Origin: Bombyx mori
Lineage: Eukaryota; Arthropoda; Insecta; Lepidoptera; Bombycidae
Assembly (NCBI RefSeq): GCF_030269925.1
Contig: NC_085108.1
Location: 7,564,001 to 7,628,000 of the forward strand
DNA: 64,000 bases
Direction: 5' to 3'
Made by a program: the position numbers and the translations under genes
Notes under the pieces: generated by a model
What the model was told of the DNA's origin: nothing
Databases searched by the model: none
The model's input: the letters and a program-made list of their open reading frames with translations, nothing else
Part shown: piece by piece, positions 52,086 through 63,000 of the stretch
Numbering within the stretch: position 1 is the first letter of the stretch
How the letters are laid out: each line of letters begins with the position of its first letter

Positions 52086-53818
52086 AAAATATTTATTTAT
52101 TTATTTATTATTTATCTTTATTCACGGGGTATATGTTCCATAAATATGCCGCGAATACAGAAACCTTGATACGGAAAAGCGCGTTTACAAAAGATATTCG
52201 GTTGGATACCTACATATTGGAAACCTTTTTAGATCGGCGAATAATCTTTTAAATTATCTTTAGTCGCGAATATACGACCTGGATAGCATTTTATTAATCA
52301 GTGAATAGTGAAAACGCGAATGGAGGAAGCGCGATTAAGGGGCTAGTACTGCACTGAATTAAGAAACAGAACGGACTCACCACAGCAGATCTCATATCCA
52401 TTTCTTAATGGGTCGTTACGTAGGAACTACTAAGATCAATCTATTGTAGTCGGCTGTATTGAATCCGCTGTCAAATCATATATTCCAATAATTTACTCCG
52501 AGTCACATAATAAATACTATTTTATGTCCAATAACATTAAGAACAAACAATATTTACAGTTGAATGGATGGAACAAATGCGAAAATCAAATTAATTCAAT
52601 ATTAGCATTCCGCGTGTTTCTGGTGAGTTCAGTGTGCTTCATATAATTTACATTATATGATGACTTTGCTCGGTTTTTTTTTTTGATAACGCCATCTTGT
52701 TGTATCTATAAAGCGGTTAGTTGCCCTCAATTAAAAAAAATAGTATTATTATTCGCCAATAGATGTCGCGAAGAGTCATAAAGTTGATTATCGATAAAGT
52801 TGATTATTGAAAACACGAATAAAACAACATTTTCTGAAAATAAATCGTAGCTAGATCGATTTACCGTGTATACTAAATTTTATGAAAATCGTTGGAACCG
52901 TTACCGAGATTCAGATTATAATACATAAGGTAGGTAATAAGGTAGGTGTAAGGTATAAGATTTACATTTTACATTCTATGAGTCAACGGAGCCTCGATGG
53001 GAGCTTTTCCAGCATTAATTTCTACACGAAAACGGAATGAATTTTCCTCCTTGCATCTTTAGCCCTATGACATGTCCATCACCAAAGAATGATTTAAAGA
53101 ATTCTAAAGAATTCTCCGCTTAAATAATACACATAAATTAGTTATAGCTAAGCAACTCAAACACTCAACAAAAATGTTTACGGGCGTCGGCCACTAGATG
53201 GCTTCGCTTCGATTAGTTTCTCATTGCAGTAACATATTACCTATCCTATATTTTCTTTTTAATGAAGGAATTTGTAAATTTTCAAAAACAACACAAATTG
53301 ATAAAATTTAATAAATTTGTCTATAACAAATAAAGACTTGTATTATTTTTTTCTGTGTTTAGTTATTTAATAATTAAGTAAATGCCTTAACTTTAACAAC
53401 ATATAAGTTTAGGGGCATCCGCTACAAGATGTCGCTAGTTTCCATTAAAAAAAAATTATTTGTCTTGAAGTATCGCAATTTCAGTGCCCTGGTTCTCCGA
53501 GGTAGACTACCGCCTTTTTTATTATGTCACGACCCCACTACTGGCATTGCTACCACCAACAGTGTTGCTATTTGGCAATCCGAAAATTGCTTTAGCTTTG
53601 ACATGATAAATTTTATTTTAATATTTTACAACAAACCTTATACGTGCTGCGCAAGCTCTTTGCACGATTACCCACCGTGGACCCACAATGTCAATAAAAA
53701 CATATAAAGATATTGGCCCCATTCTGCGACATGCTAATATCTCCGCTTGTGATGACTTCTGTGACTTAACATCAAATGGACTGTGAGCTCGCTCACTGAA
53801 CACATTCAGCACACCTCA
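52086..53818. other. No gene seen
   Basis: AT-rich, with a short palindrome at 52645-52660 (ATAATTTACATTATAT). No exon or known repeat recognised. Confidence 0.4.
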
Positions 53819-54107
53819 TCTCGGATCTTCCCGATCCACTAACGATGATTTTAGGTACCTCAAGCACCGGTCATCGTTCTCGTCGAACCCGTCGCTTGCG
53901 ACGAAGGGCTCGGCGAGTAAATTAACCCACAGACACAGCCCACTGAGTTTCTCGCCGGATCTTCTCAGTGGGTCGCGTTTCCGATCCGGCGGTAGACTCT
54001 GCGAAGCACGGTTCCTTGCTAGGGTTCGTGTTAGCAACGTCGTCAGGTTTGAGCCCCGTGAGCTCACCTACTACCCCGGTGACGCTCTCTAGCCCATCAG
54101 CTTAGGT
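53819..54107 (+). mobile_element. Jockey (BMC1-like) LINE 3' end
   Basis: GATCTTCCCGATCCACTAAC to CATCAGCTTAGGTAAATT; truncated to the last residues and 3' UTR. Confidence 0.72.
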
Positions 54108-54169
54108 AAATTAAAAAAGAACTCATTCAAAGAAAGCGATCTAATTTCGTCACCTACGCTATACATAGA

Positions 54170-55010
54170 TCGACGCTTTTGAAATGTGGTGTTGAAGGTG
54201 GATGTTGCAAATTCCATGAACATCACGCCGGACCAACTTATCCATTCCGAAGGAGCTCGGTATTACTACAAGGCTGTCCGCTATCTACTTCCAATGTACT
54301 CCCGCGTACTTCGGTCCCATCGCTCGTAGAGAACCCGATAACTAAGAGAAGTTGATGTTAGTTTTTTTTTTATTGCTTAGAAGGGTTGTCGAGCTCACAG
54401 CCCATCTGGTGTTAAGTGGTTATTGGAGCCAATATACATCTACTACGTAAATGCACCACACACCTTGAGATATAAGTTCTAAGGTCTCAGTATAGTTACA
54501 ACGGCTGCCCCGCCCTTCAAACCGAAACGCATTACTGCTTCACGACAGAAATAGGCGGGGCGGTGGTACCTACCCGTGCTGACTCACAAGAGGTCCTACC
54601 ACCAGTAATTACGCAAATTACAATTTTGCGGGTTTGATTTTTATTACACGATGTTATTCCTTCACCGTGGAAGTCATTCGTGAACATTTGTTGAGTACGT
54701 AATTCATTAGAAAAATTGGTACCCGCCAGCGAGATTCGAACACCGTTGCATCGCTAGATACGAATGCACCGGATCTCTTATCCTTGAGGCCACGACGACT
54801 ACAATTGTCAGGTGACGGGAGAAGATCACACGGACGCTCATCTACCCGCTGGTCAGATCTAGTAAAGATGCTCACAGGTAATAACCAAGGCTATAAGAAC
54901 CGCCAAGGAAAGGAAGTCATGGAGAAGCATAGATCATCGAGTGATCAGCACTTCAAGCTAGACACGACCTTCAAAAGAGACCGATTCAGAATTAGAAGCT
55001 ATACTTAAAT
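54170..55010 (+). pseudogene. RTE LINE C-terminal relic split by a Bm1
   Basis: FEMWC-RWMLQIP and TNLSIPKELGITTRLSAIYF before the SINE, then GRRSHGRSSTRWSDLVKMLT after it; the same order as in the RTE piece at 57992. Stops and frameshifts throughout. Confidence 0.65.
54362..54800 (-). mobile_element. Full-length Bm1-type SINE
   Basis: Complete to the tRNA-like head (TCTTATCCTTGAGGCCACGA), inserted in the RTE relic. Confidence 0.87.
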
Positions 55011-55338
55011 AAAAATACGGAACACGGTACATTTAAAATTCTGTTCAACTTGGGTTCTTGCACTTACTTACTTACTGCGTAGTGTAAACAATTGTACGGG
55101 TCAATAACATCGCGGGGCCAAAGGCATTTTTTATTCATATTAAATAAATTAAATTCAGCCAATAAAAGATAACGCAATATTAGTTTAAATACATTAAAGT
55201 CAATTTACATATTCTGTATCAAATTCAACTTTGTTATTTAAATTCAAATAATATACTAATATTAGGAACCAGATATATATATAAGTCTAAGAACTCAATA
55301 TTTTGGGCACTTTATGTACACTTTAGTACACCAAATTG

Positions 55339-55346
55339 TATAAAAT
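55339..55346 (+). promoter_or_regulatory. TATA box of short-peptide gene 2
   Basis: TATAAAAT lies 45 bases before the ATG, with TATCAGG about 30 bases downstream as a possible initiator. The implied 5' UTR is under 20 nt, shorter than in gene 1. Confidence 0.5.
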
Positions 55347-55383
55347 AGTTCTCACGTATCGATCGAACTATCAGGAAAACGAA

Positions 55384-57738
55384 ATGAAACTTGCAGTGGT
55401 AAGTTTTGCTTACTTTTTTTATTATTTTTTATTGCTTAGATGGGTGGACGAGATCACAGCCCACCTGGTGTTAGGTGTTTACTGGAGCCCATAGACATCT
55501 ACGACGTAAATGCGCCACCCACCTTGAGATATAAGCTCTAAGGTCTCAAGTATAGTTACAACGGCTGCCCTACCCTTCAAACCGAAACGCATTACTGCTT
55601 CACGGCAGAAATAGGCAGGGTGGTGGTACCTACCCGCGCGGACTCACAAAAGGTCCTACCACCAGTAATAGTTGCTAGCGTTCTACCAAAAAAGTTGAGA
55701 TAAAGACTCATATTTAAAAATGGGGGACGGCATTTACGTTGCTGACATCTATGGGCTCCGGTGATCATTTCTGGTAGCCTAAGGGGCTGATCTAGCTTCG
55801 CCCGGTAGGTGAGCTCATGGGCTCTAACTTTTATTACTGGTGGTAGGACCTCATGTGGGTCCGCATGGGTAGGTACCACCACCCCGCCTATTTCTGCCAT
55901 GAAGCAGTAATGCGTTTCGGCTTGAAGGGTGGGGCAGCCGTTGTAACTATACTGAGACCTCAGAACTTATATCTCAAGGCGGGTGGCGCATTTACGTTGT
56001 AAATGTCTATGGGCTCCAGTAACCACTTAACACCAGATGGGCTGTGAGCTCGTCCACCCATCTAAGCAATAAAAAAAACTAAAAAAAAAACTGAAAGAAT
56101 TTGTTAACACTATAGCAAGAGCTGTACTTCGCTGAATCTACCACCGGGTCGCGACCCACTGAGAAAATCAGGCGAAAAACTCTGTGGGCTGTATCTATAT
56201 TAGTTCGCTCGTCAAACTTGAAGGTCGACCGGTGCTTGAAGAACCTAAAAGCACCTTTAAGAATATATTATAAAATATGTTTGACTAGCGACCCGCCCTC
56301 GCGTCGCTTCGGAAACATTAAATTTTATTATTGACTAGCTGACCCGGCAGACTTCGTAGTGCCTCAATCGATAAATAAAAGACCTAAACTTTTGGATAAA
56401 ATAAACTTAAAACAAACAAAAGGAATCAGTCCGACGGGCGACACATCAAAGGGAAAAGAAAATTGTAATTTTTATTGAATTCCGAGAATTTTCATATTTA
56501 TCTACCTTTTAAACCTTCTCTGGACTTGCACAAATAATTCAAGACCAAAATTAGTGAAATCGGTCCAGCCGTTCTCGAGTTTTAGAGAGACTAACGAACA
56601 GCAATTCATTTTTATATATATAGAAGATCTGAGTCCCGCGATGTTACCCGCGGTTATAGTCGTACCGTGGGTGACGCCGCGAGGGGAACCTAGTCTAAAG
56701 AAAGTAGCCTAAGTTACTCCTTATATCATCAGCTACCTATTCGTGAAAGTCTCGTCAAAATCGATCCAGCCGTTCCAGAGATTAGCCGGAACAAACAGAC
56801 AGACAGACAGACAAAAATTGTAAAAAATGTTATTTTCGTGTATGTACTGCATATATGAGGTCTATAAAATCAAAGGCAGCTAAACGCCATAATGTCGTAA
56901 AATGGATTAACAATGGCGCTATCTTGTTTAGTTAGTTGGACACGCTTTAGTGTTTTCATGTTATAACAAATGCAGCTAAATTTTTAACAAAATCAGTTCA
57001 AAAATTTTATTTTTATTCAGAACTAAGTACTAATAAACGAAGTTTTATCATTTAAATTTCAGATTATTAGTAATATTCTCATGATTTATAAATCTGCTTT
57101 AAAATAAAGAATATCGTAGCTATCCGAACAAAGTTATTTCAGCTTCTCAAACCGGGAGCGTTGCTAACACTGGCCCTAGCAAGAGCAGTACTTCGATGGA
57201 TCGGGAGGATCCTAACGTGCTTAGGGCCGATTTTTGTAGTTTACCTAAATATTTGACAGACTTGGATTTAGCTGCCTTTGATTTTATAGACCTCACATAT
57301 TAATATGCATGTTTTTTTTTTTTTTTTATTGGTTGGATGATGTAGTAAAAAGCGGTTATCTATACTAATATTATAAAGAGGAAAGATTTGTTTGTTTGTT
57401 TGTTTCGAATAGGCTCCGAAACTACTAGACCGATTTGAAAAAATATTTTTCCATTAGAAGCCGACATTGTCTCTGATGAACATAGGCTACTTTTTTTTTA
57501 TTTTTTTTTTATTTATTTTTTTTGGTTTCATATGTGTTTTAATGTTTCCGAAGCGAAGCGAGGGCGGGTCGCTAGTAATATTATAAACAGACACTCCAAT
57601 TTTATTTATATGTATATATTTTTGTTACAGATCCTAATTCTCCTGATCGCTCTCGTCATCTTCGTCGAGGCTCAAGGCGAAAGTTCGCGCAGCACAACCC
57701 AGAACATAGTTGATGTTAAAATAAAATTTATTGGATGA
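55384..57738 (+). CDS. Short secreted peptide 2 (40 aa), two exons
   Basis: Paralogue of the gene at 48119; function unknown. Exon 1 (55384-55398) encodes MKLAV and has a GTAAGT donor. Exon 2 (57631-57738) begins after TTGTTACAG and ends in TGA. The intron phase and the five-codon first exon match gene 1. The product has a 21-residue signal peptide (ILILLIALVIFV, ending EAQG) and a 19-residue mature part that begins ESSRSTTQ and ends DVKIKFIG. Shared positions with gene 1 are MKL, AL-V-F, QG at the likely cleavage site, and the last block V-IKF-(L/I)-G. Charge differs: gene 1 starts the mature part with KK, gene 2 with E. The 2.2-kb intron is almost entirely repeats (two Bm1 SINEs, jockey fragments, Helitron-like pieces, a TIR element), and a Helitron-like element ends 55 bp before exon 2. 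Confidence 0.7.
55418..55668 (-). mobile_element. Bm1-type SINE in short-peptide gene 2 intron
   Basis: 5'-truncated, beginning 20 bp after the exon 1 donor. Confidence 0.86.
55770..56270 (-). mobile_element. Jockey-like LINE 3' fragment split by Bm1
   Basis: CTGGTAGCCTAAGGGGCTGA to CATGGGCTCTAACTT, then from 56088 GAATTTGTTAACACTATAGC to AAAAGCACCTTTAAG. Confidence 0.62.
55832..56087 (+). mobile_element. Bm1-type SINE inside LINE fragment
   Basis: 5'-truncated; A tail CTAAAAAAAAAC. Confidence 0.86.
56335..56627 (-). mobile_element. Helitron-like element, family B
   Basis: CTAGCTGACCCGGCAGACTT at the left, TATATATATAGAAGA then T at the right. The best-kept copy. A family C end fragment (CTAGCGACCCGCCCTCGCGT) precedes it at 56285-56332. 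Confidence 0.65.
56628..56850. repeat. Dispersed LINE/SINE-like repeat
   Basis: GATCCAGCCGTTCCAGAGAT and a CAGACAGACAGACAGA run are typical of a repeat family common in moths and butterflies; class not settled. Confidence 0.45.
56857..57294. mobile_element. TIR element in short-peptide gene 2 intron
   Basis: GAGGTCTATAAAATCAAAGG plus CAGCTAAA at the left and its exact complement at the right (28 bp). A jockey-like scrap (57141-57215) lies inside. Confidence 0.7.
57359..57575 (+). mobile_element. Helitron-like element, family C
   Basis: TCTATACTAATATTATAAAG after an A; ends GAGGGCGGGTCGCTAG before a T. It ends 55 bp before exon 2 of short-peptide gene 2. Confidence 0.62.
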
Positions 57739-57991
57739 TTCGAAATTGGTTTCATTTTTTAAAGAGCATTCTCCTGATGTACGAAATACGACCGTAATAA
57801 CCAACACTACAAGGTGAATTATACGTTGTCTCTTCGATTTAGTCATTTACGCGTTGAAAGAATAAAAAGCTGTGAAGAGTCGTAAAGAGAAAACGTATGA
57901 TAAAAAAATCAGTTGACAAAGGGAGGAGAAAATTAAACTATAGTCTTTGCTCGTATATCGACATGCACAACCTTGTAACTCAGTTTTAGCT

Positions 57992-58393
57992 CCTCCTCCT
58001 CCTCCGTGCGTCGTATTCCTCTGAGAGTTCTGAGGGTCGTGACCTTTACTGAGCACTTTTGTTAGGATGTTCCTCCATTCACTTCTGTCCTCCGCGCAGT
58101 GGATAGCGACATTGATGCTGGATTCTAAAGTTGTCTTAATCTGATCGGACCAGCGCATGGGACTAAGCCCCCTAGGCCTCTTTCCTTCCACTTTGCCGGT
58201 GATGACAAGTCTTTCGAGATTGTCACCCTTTTTCCTCGCAACGTTACCGAAAAACTCCAAAATCCTACGTAGGCAAATGGTGGAGAGTATTGTGGAGACG
58301 CCTAGTTCTTCCAGGATTGATGCGTTTTTCCGATGCGCCGTCCAGGGAATCCGCAGCATTTTCCTCCAGCGCCACATCTCAAACGCGTCGATT
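57992..58393 (-). pseudogene. RTE LINE C-terminus
   Basis: Minus strand: MLRIPWTAHRKNASILEEL, CLRRILEFFGNVARKKGDNL, GKRPRGLSPMRWSDQIKTTL and CAEDRSEWRNIL, the usual end of RTE-type polymerases, then a (GGA)n tail. A 10-bp duplication AGTTTTAGCT (57982-57991, 58394-58403) frames the insertion. Confidence 0.85.
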
Positions 58394-58474
58394 AGTTTTA
58401 GCTAAATATGATAATTTACATTCCTTGCATGTGTCGATATATTAGTAAAGTATGAAAATGCCGTTCTTTTGTTA

Positions 58475-59193
58475 CTAGAGGTCCCGCAGTAGTCGAAATT
58501 CGACTATAATTAATTGGAATTGTAAGTTTGTACACTACTATGATTGTATTTTATACTTTTATAATCACGAATTTCGCCAAGACTACACTATAAAAAATAT
58601 TAATAAAGACAAACAATATTTAATCTATTCTCAATTTGACAACAGACGTCAAGAACAAAAGTTTGACAATAAATAGTATGCATGCGTGAGTGCGTCAAAT
58701 ACATGGTATGTAGTTTGTGTAATGTTTTCTTTATTGATTTAATGTATCTTTTATGCATTATTTTAAAAAAATATTAGCATCGTGCACTTCTTCTCTATAT
58801 TCTCTATAGTCTAGTCAACAAGTTCAAAAACGTGAAAAATAGAGATAAAGGTCCTAAAAATATGAGCGATGGCTCATTCGATTCGGAATCACCTCTAGAA
58901 AAATGTTTTTGAAGGATTTTGGTGCAAGTTAAAAATTGCAATTGTTATTAACAAAATAAGAAGGATATTTCGTTTTTTGTTAATAACTTGAAAAATATTA
59001 ACATTGAAGCAATTTTGAAAAAAGCTCGTTAAAGAGGAGCTCGCTCATATTTTTAGGACCTTTATCTCTATTTTTCACGTTTTTGAACTTGTTGACTAGA
59101 CTACTATAAGTGTGGAAAATTTCATACTCCTCCGTTCGCGCAATTTTCGTAAAAAGGGATACAAAGTTTTTGCTTCACGTATTAATATATAGA
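58475..59193 (-). mobile_element. Non-autonomous Helitron, family A, carrying a MITE
   Basis: CTAGAGGTCCCGCAGTAGTC left, hairpin AGTCGAAATTCGACT, right end TTAATATATAGA then T. Interrupted at 58807-59103. Confidence 0.78.
58807..59103. mobile_element. MITE with 63-bp perfect terminal repeats
   Basis: 297 bp. Arms 58807-58869 and 59041-59103 are exact inverted copies, starting TAGTCTAGTCAACAAGTTCA. Comparison with empty sister Helitrons gives a 3-bp duplication CTA. Superfamily undecided. Confidence 0.85.
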
Positions 59194-59199
59194 TAGGTA

Positions 59200-59262
59200 C
59201 TTTAAATTGACATAGAACCTTTATGGCTTGAGTTTTTTTAAATGAAACTTTTTTCAAATGGT
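59200..59262 (+). mobile_element. Mariner relic 5' fragment
   Basis: AAATTGACATAGAACCTTTA and GAAACTTTTTTCAAAT match the 5' region of the mariner relic (35310-35380). Confidence 0.5.
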
Positions 59263-59369
59263 ACTTATTAACAAGATTGCTTACTTATTAACAAGTTGTT
59301 TATTACTTTAACAGTGATCCAATCGTCTAACTATCCTAAATATCTATGTGAATATAAATGTCGATATGT

Positions 59370-59610
59370 GTTTTTTTTTATTGCTTAGATGGGTGGACGA
59401 GCTCACAGCCCACCTGGTGTTAAGTGGTTACTGGAACCCATAGACCTCTACTACGTAAATGCGTCACCCATCTTGAGATATAAGTTCTAAGGTCTCGAGT
59501 ATAGTTACAACGGCTGCCCCACCCTTCAAACCGAAACGCATTACTGCTTCACGGCAGAAATAGGCAGGGTGGTGGTACCTTACCCGTGCGGACTCACAAG
59601 AGGTCCTATG
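59370..59610 (-). mobile_element. Bm1-type SINE
   Basis: 5'-truncated; the outer end is joined to another SINE tail. Confidence 0.85.
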
Positions 59611-59613
59611 TTG

Positions 59614-59740
59614 GTCCTATGTCCAGGGTTATGGATGAATCTTACATTTATTTCCGTTATCTGGTACCTGTAACACAAGTTCTTTACGAACTTAGCACGG
59701 GACCAGTGAACGTGGCGTGATTGTTAGTAAATATTTGTTT
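59614..59740 (+). mobile_element. Tail of tRNA-derived SINE
   Basis: CCAGGGTTATGGATGAATCT to GATTGTTAGTAAATATTTG; same body as 24540-24720 without the tRNA head. Confidence 0.6.
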
Positions 59741-59974
59741 ATTTATTTAGTGGTGGGACTCCTCCGTCCTAAAACGCATACCCTGGAGGATGGTTGTGCC
59801 TCCGTGCTACCTCGTAATTACCTCCATCACCGATATATGACATTATCAACACACGCAAGTAAAGCTAAACGAGCAATTAAAAACAAAATCTGCACTGATT
59901 TGTCACACAATTAAGGGACCGACTAATTATCGTACCGAATCCATTACGCTAATTAAGATTGTTTTTCTTTCCAC

Positions 59975-59982
59975 TATAAATA
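59975..59982 (+). promoter_or_regulatory. TATA box of chitin-binding protein gene
   Basis: TATAAATA lies 62 bases before the ATG, with an ATCAGACTC initiator-like site about 28 bases downstream, a typical arthropod core promoter arrangement. Confidence 0.65.
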
Positions 59983-60036
59983 CCCGGCGAATCGAGAGGA
60001 AATCAGACTCACTGTGCTTTTCTGCACTCATCAACA

Positions 60037-63000
60037 ATGTTTCCCGTTTGGAGATTGGGTAAGACATTTTAATCCTGATTTATAACAATATAAAATCATC
60101 ACACCGTGGAGGGGAGCTCATTCCACAGCCGGATGGTGCGTGGCAAAAAAGATCTCTGGAAGCGCACTGTGGATGACCGCAGTGGCTCCAGGTAGTATGG
60201 ATGAACTCTACTCCGGTGGCGGGCGGTGCGATGGTAAAAACGAGATGCCGGTATCATCTCGAATAATTCCTTCTCCTCGGTGTTTCCCCAGCGCTATGAC
60301 ATGTCCTTCTTCAAACGAGGCTTATGGAGAGTATTAAGCGGTAGGCAGCGGCTTGGCTCTGCCCCTGGCATTGCTGAAGTCCATGAGCGACGGTAACCAC
60401 TCACCATCAGGTGGGCCGTATGCTCGTCTGCATACAAGGGCAATAAAAAAATAAAAAAAAACCACACACGGCTTAAGCTGTATTTCCATTTTGTGGATGC
60501 TGGTAACGATAAGGGAACAAGTATATTACGACTCCACGATACTAGTTCTCAGACCAAGGATTAATTTTAGACCACTCGAGGAGGCTTTAGCAAACAACCA
60601 GCATGGACTGGCAGAAGCAAAATACAAAAACCATTTATTAAACAGAATTTTCTGTAATTATGTTTTATTTTTTTGTATATCGAGTGTAGAGCATAACTCA
60701 TTTCACACCAGGTCTCTTGGTTCTGGCCTGCCATCTTGCTTCCACGCAGAATCTTGGTAAGGGCAATGGTTTCGGATCAACATGCCAACAGGCGGATCCC
60801 ATGCCGCATCCGTACGACACCCGCAGATATTTTAAATGTAACAACTCCGTGATGCGTGAAATGGCTTGTCAGAACGGGTACAAGTTCAACCCGAACACTT
60901 TGGTTAGTATAATATCTCTCATTTATGATCTATGTATTAATACGTGAAGCAAAAACTTTGTATCCCTTTTTACGAAAATTGCGCGGACGGAGGAGTATGA
61001 AATTTTCCACACTTATTGAGAATATAGAGAAGAAGTGCACAATGCTAATATTTTTTAAAAATTATGCATTAATAATAATACATTAAATCAATAAAGAAAA
61101 CATTACACACACTACCATGTATTTGACGTACACACGCATTCATACTATTTATTTATTGTCTAACTTTTGTTCTTGACGTCTGTTGTCAAATTGAGAATAG
61201 ATTAAATATTGTTTGTCTTTATTAATAATTTTCTATAGTCTTGGCGAAATTTGTCATTATAGAAGTATAATAGTCTTTGAAAATAGAATCTTAATAGTGT
61301 ACAAACTTATAATTTCAATTAATTATAGTCGAATTTCGATTACCGGGCAACCACTGGTATCTCTAATAATATCTCTAATAATATCTCTATCCAATATCTG
61401 TAACTATACTTGAGACCTTAGAACTTATATCTCAAGGTGTGTGGCGCATTTACATTGTAGATTTCTATGGGTTCCAGTAACCAATTAACACCAGGTGGGC
61501 TGTGAGATCATCCACTCATCTCAGCAATAAAAAAAAGAATAGTAATAATATCTTCTTAAAGATTTGTTTTGTCATGAACTCCTGTATTAAAACGTCTTCA
61601 GAAAATATTGATACCTAATCCTAATCTTTAGTAACTAAACGGTAATAATCTTCCAGAGATGCGAATCAACGAAATATCGAATCATCAAAAACCATTTCCT
61701 CGACATTCAGTCAAACAAATGGTGTTTCGGCGGCGTACTCAACAGAGCCATTACCATCTCGAAGACTATAGGGGCTACCATCATAAAATGGATAAACAGT
61801 CACTCAATAGTGCGCACTACCTTGCGCATTGTCATGTCGATCATAGAGAAAGCTGTGAAGAGTCTCTGTTCGTACTTCATGTACATCTGTTCATCAAAAA
61901 CGGATAAATCCTGGGGTGGTTGGTTCGTTGACTGCCAGGATTGTCACAACAGGCCCAAAAATGGCATGTTCGAAAACGATATGAACAACGCACTTGCCCA
62001 AGGGATGAGCATGGGCATTAAAATGACCGGCAGCTCGTCCACGAGACTTACTTCATCGTTGAATTCAATTGAGAATGGTAAACTAGAAGCTGTACCATTG
62101 AAATTGGACTTATCTCGGAGACAGGGATCCACTCCAACTGAACACCACGATTCATCGGCGAGACAAGAGGTACCTTCCACGGACAACAAAAATGTGGTGC
62201 CTCCTAGGCAAGAAGAAGAACATCCATCAAATAATATCAAAGATCCCGCATCTGCGGCAAAAGGAAAGTCCGAACAGGAAGATTACGCGAACGAGGGCGA
62301 AGATAACGATGGTGCCTTAACCAGATACGGTGGAAAGGACCCGTCGTGCGAACCGCCGATTCCTATTTGTCCTATTGGAACGACCAGGGAGTATAACATG
62401 CCAGACCCAGCCGACTGCAGATACTACTACGTGTGCACCCCTAACGGAATGTTCAAGCGCATGTGCCCTCTCGGTTACAACTTGAGTCCAGTTCACCTGG
62501 TAAGTTCTGATTGCTTCATCTCCGCCCCCTTCGTCCCCGTCCCCTTCATCCCCGTATCCATTTAACAAGTCGTTTCCAGTTTTGTTAAAAGACGCTGCGT
62601 TGGGATCCGTTATGCGTTTGGGATGTGTTAAGTTCCTGCTCGCTGAAGTTGAATTGGAATTTTCTTAATATTGGCCAACGTAAATTAGAGATACTAGTGG
62701 TACCACCACCCTGCCTATTTCTGCCGTGAAGCAGTAAGGCGTTTCGATTTTAAGGGCGGGGCAGCCGTTGTAACTATACTGAGACCTTAGAACTCATATC
62801 TCAAGGTGGGTGGCGGCATTTACGTTGTAGAGGTCTATGGGCTCCGTTAACCATTTAACACCAGGTGGGCTGTGAGCTCGTCCACCCATCTATGCAATAA
62901 ATAAATAAATTATTTGACCCTCTGACTGATATGAGAGAGAGAAGAGTGAGTGTTGAGATGACGGCTGATAGAAAAGTTCATAGTGCCCACCCCACCTAGT

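Noticed and set aside
53429..53707. 92-aa plus-strand frame
   Set aside because: No domain, no signal of splicing or conservation; lies in AT-rich intergenic DNA.
62317..62568. 83-aa acidic minus-strand frame over CBM14 exon 3
   Set aside because: Antisense shadow of the chitin-binding domain exon.
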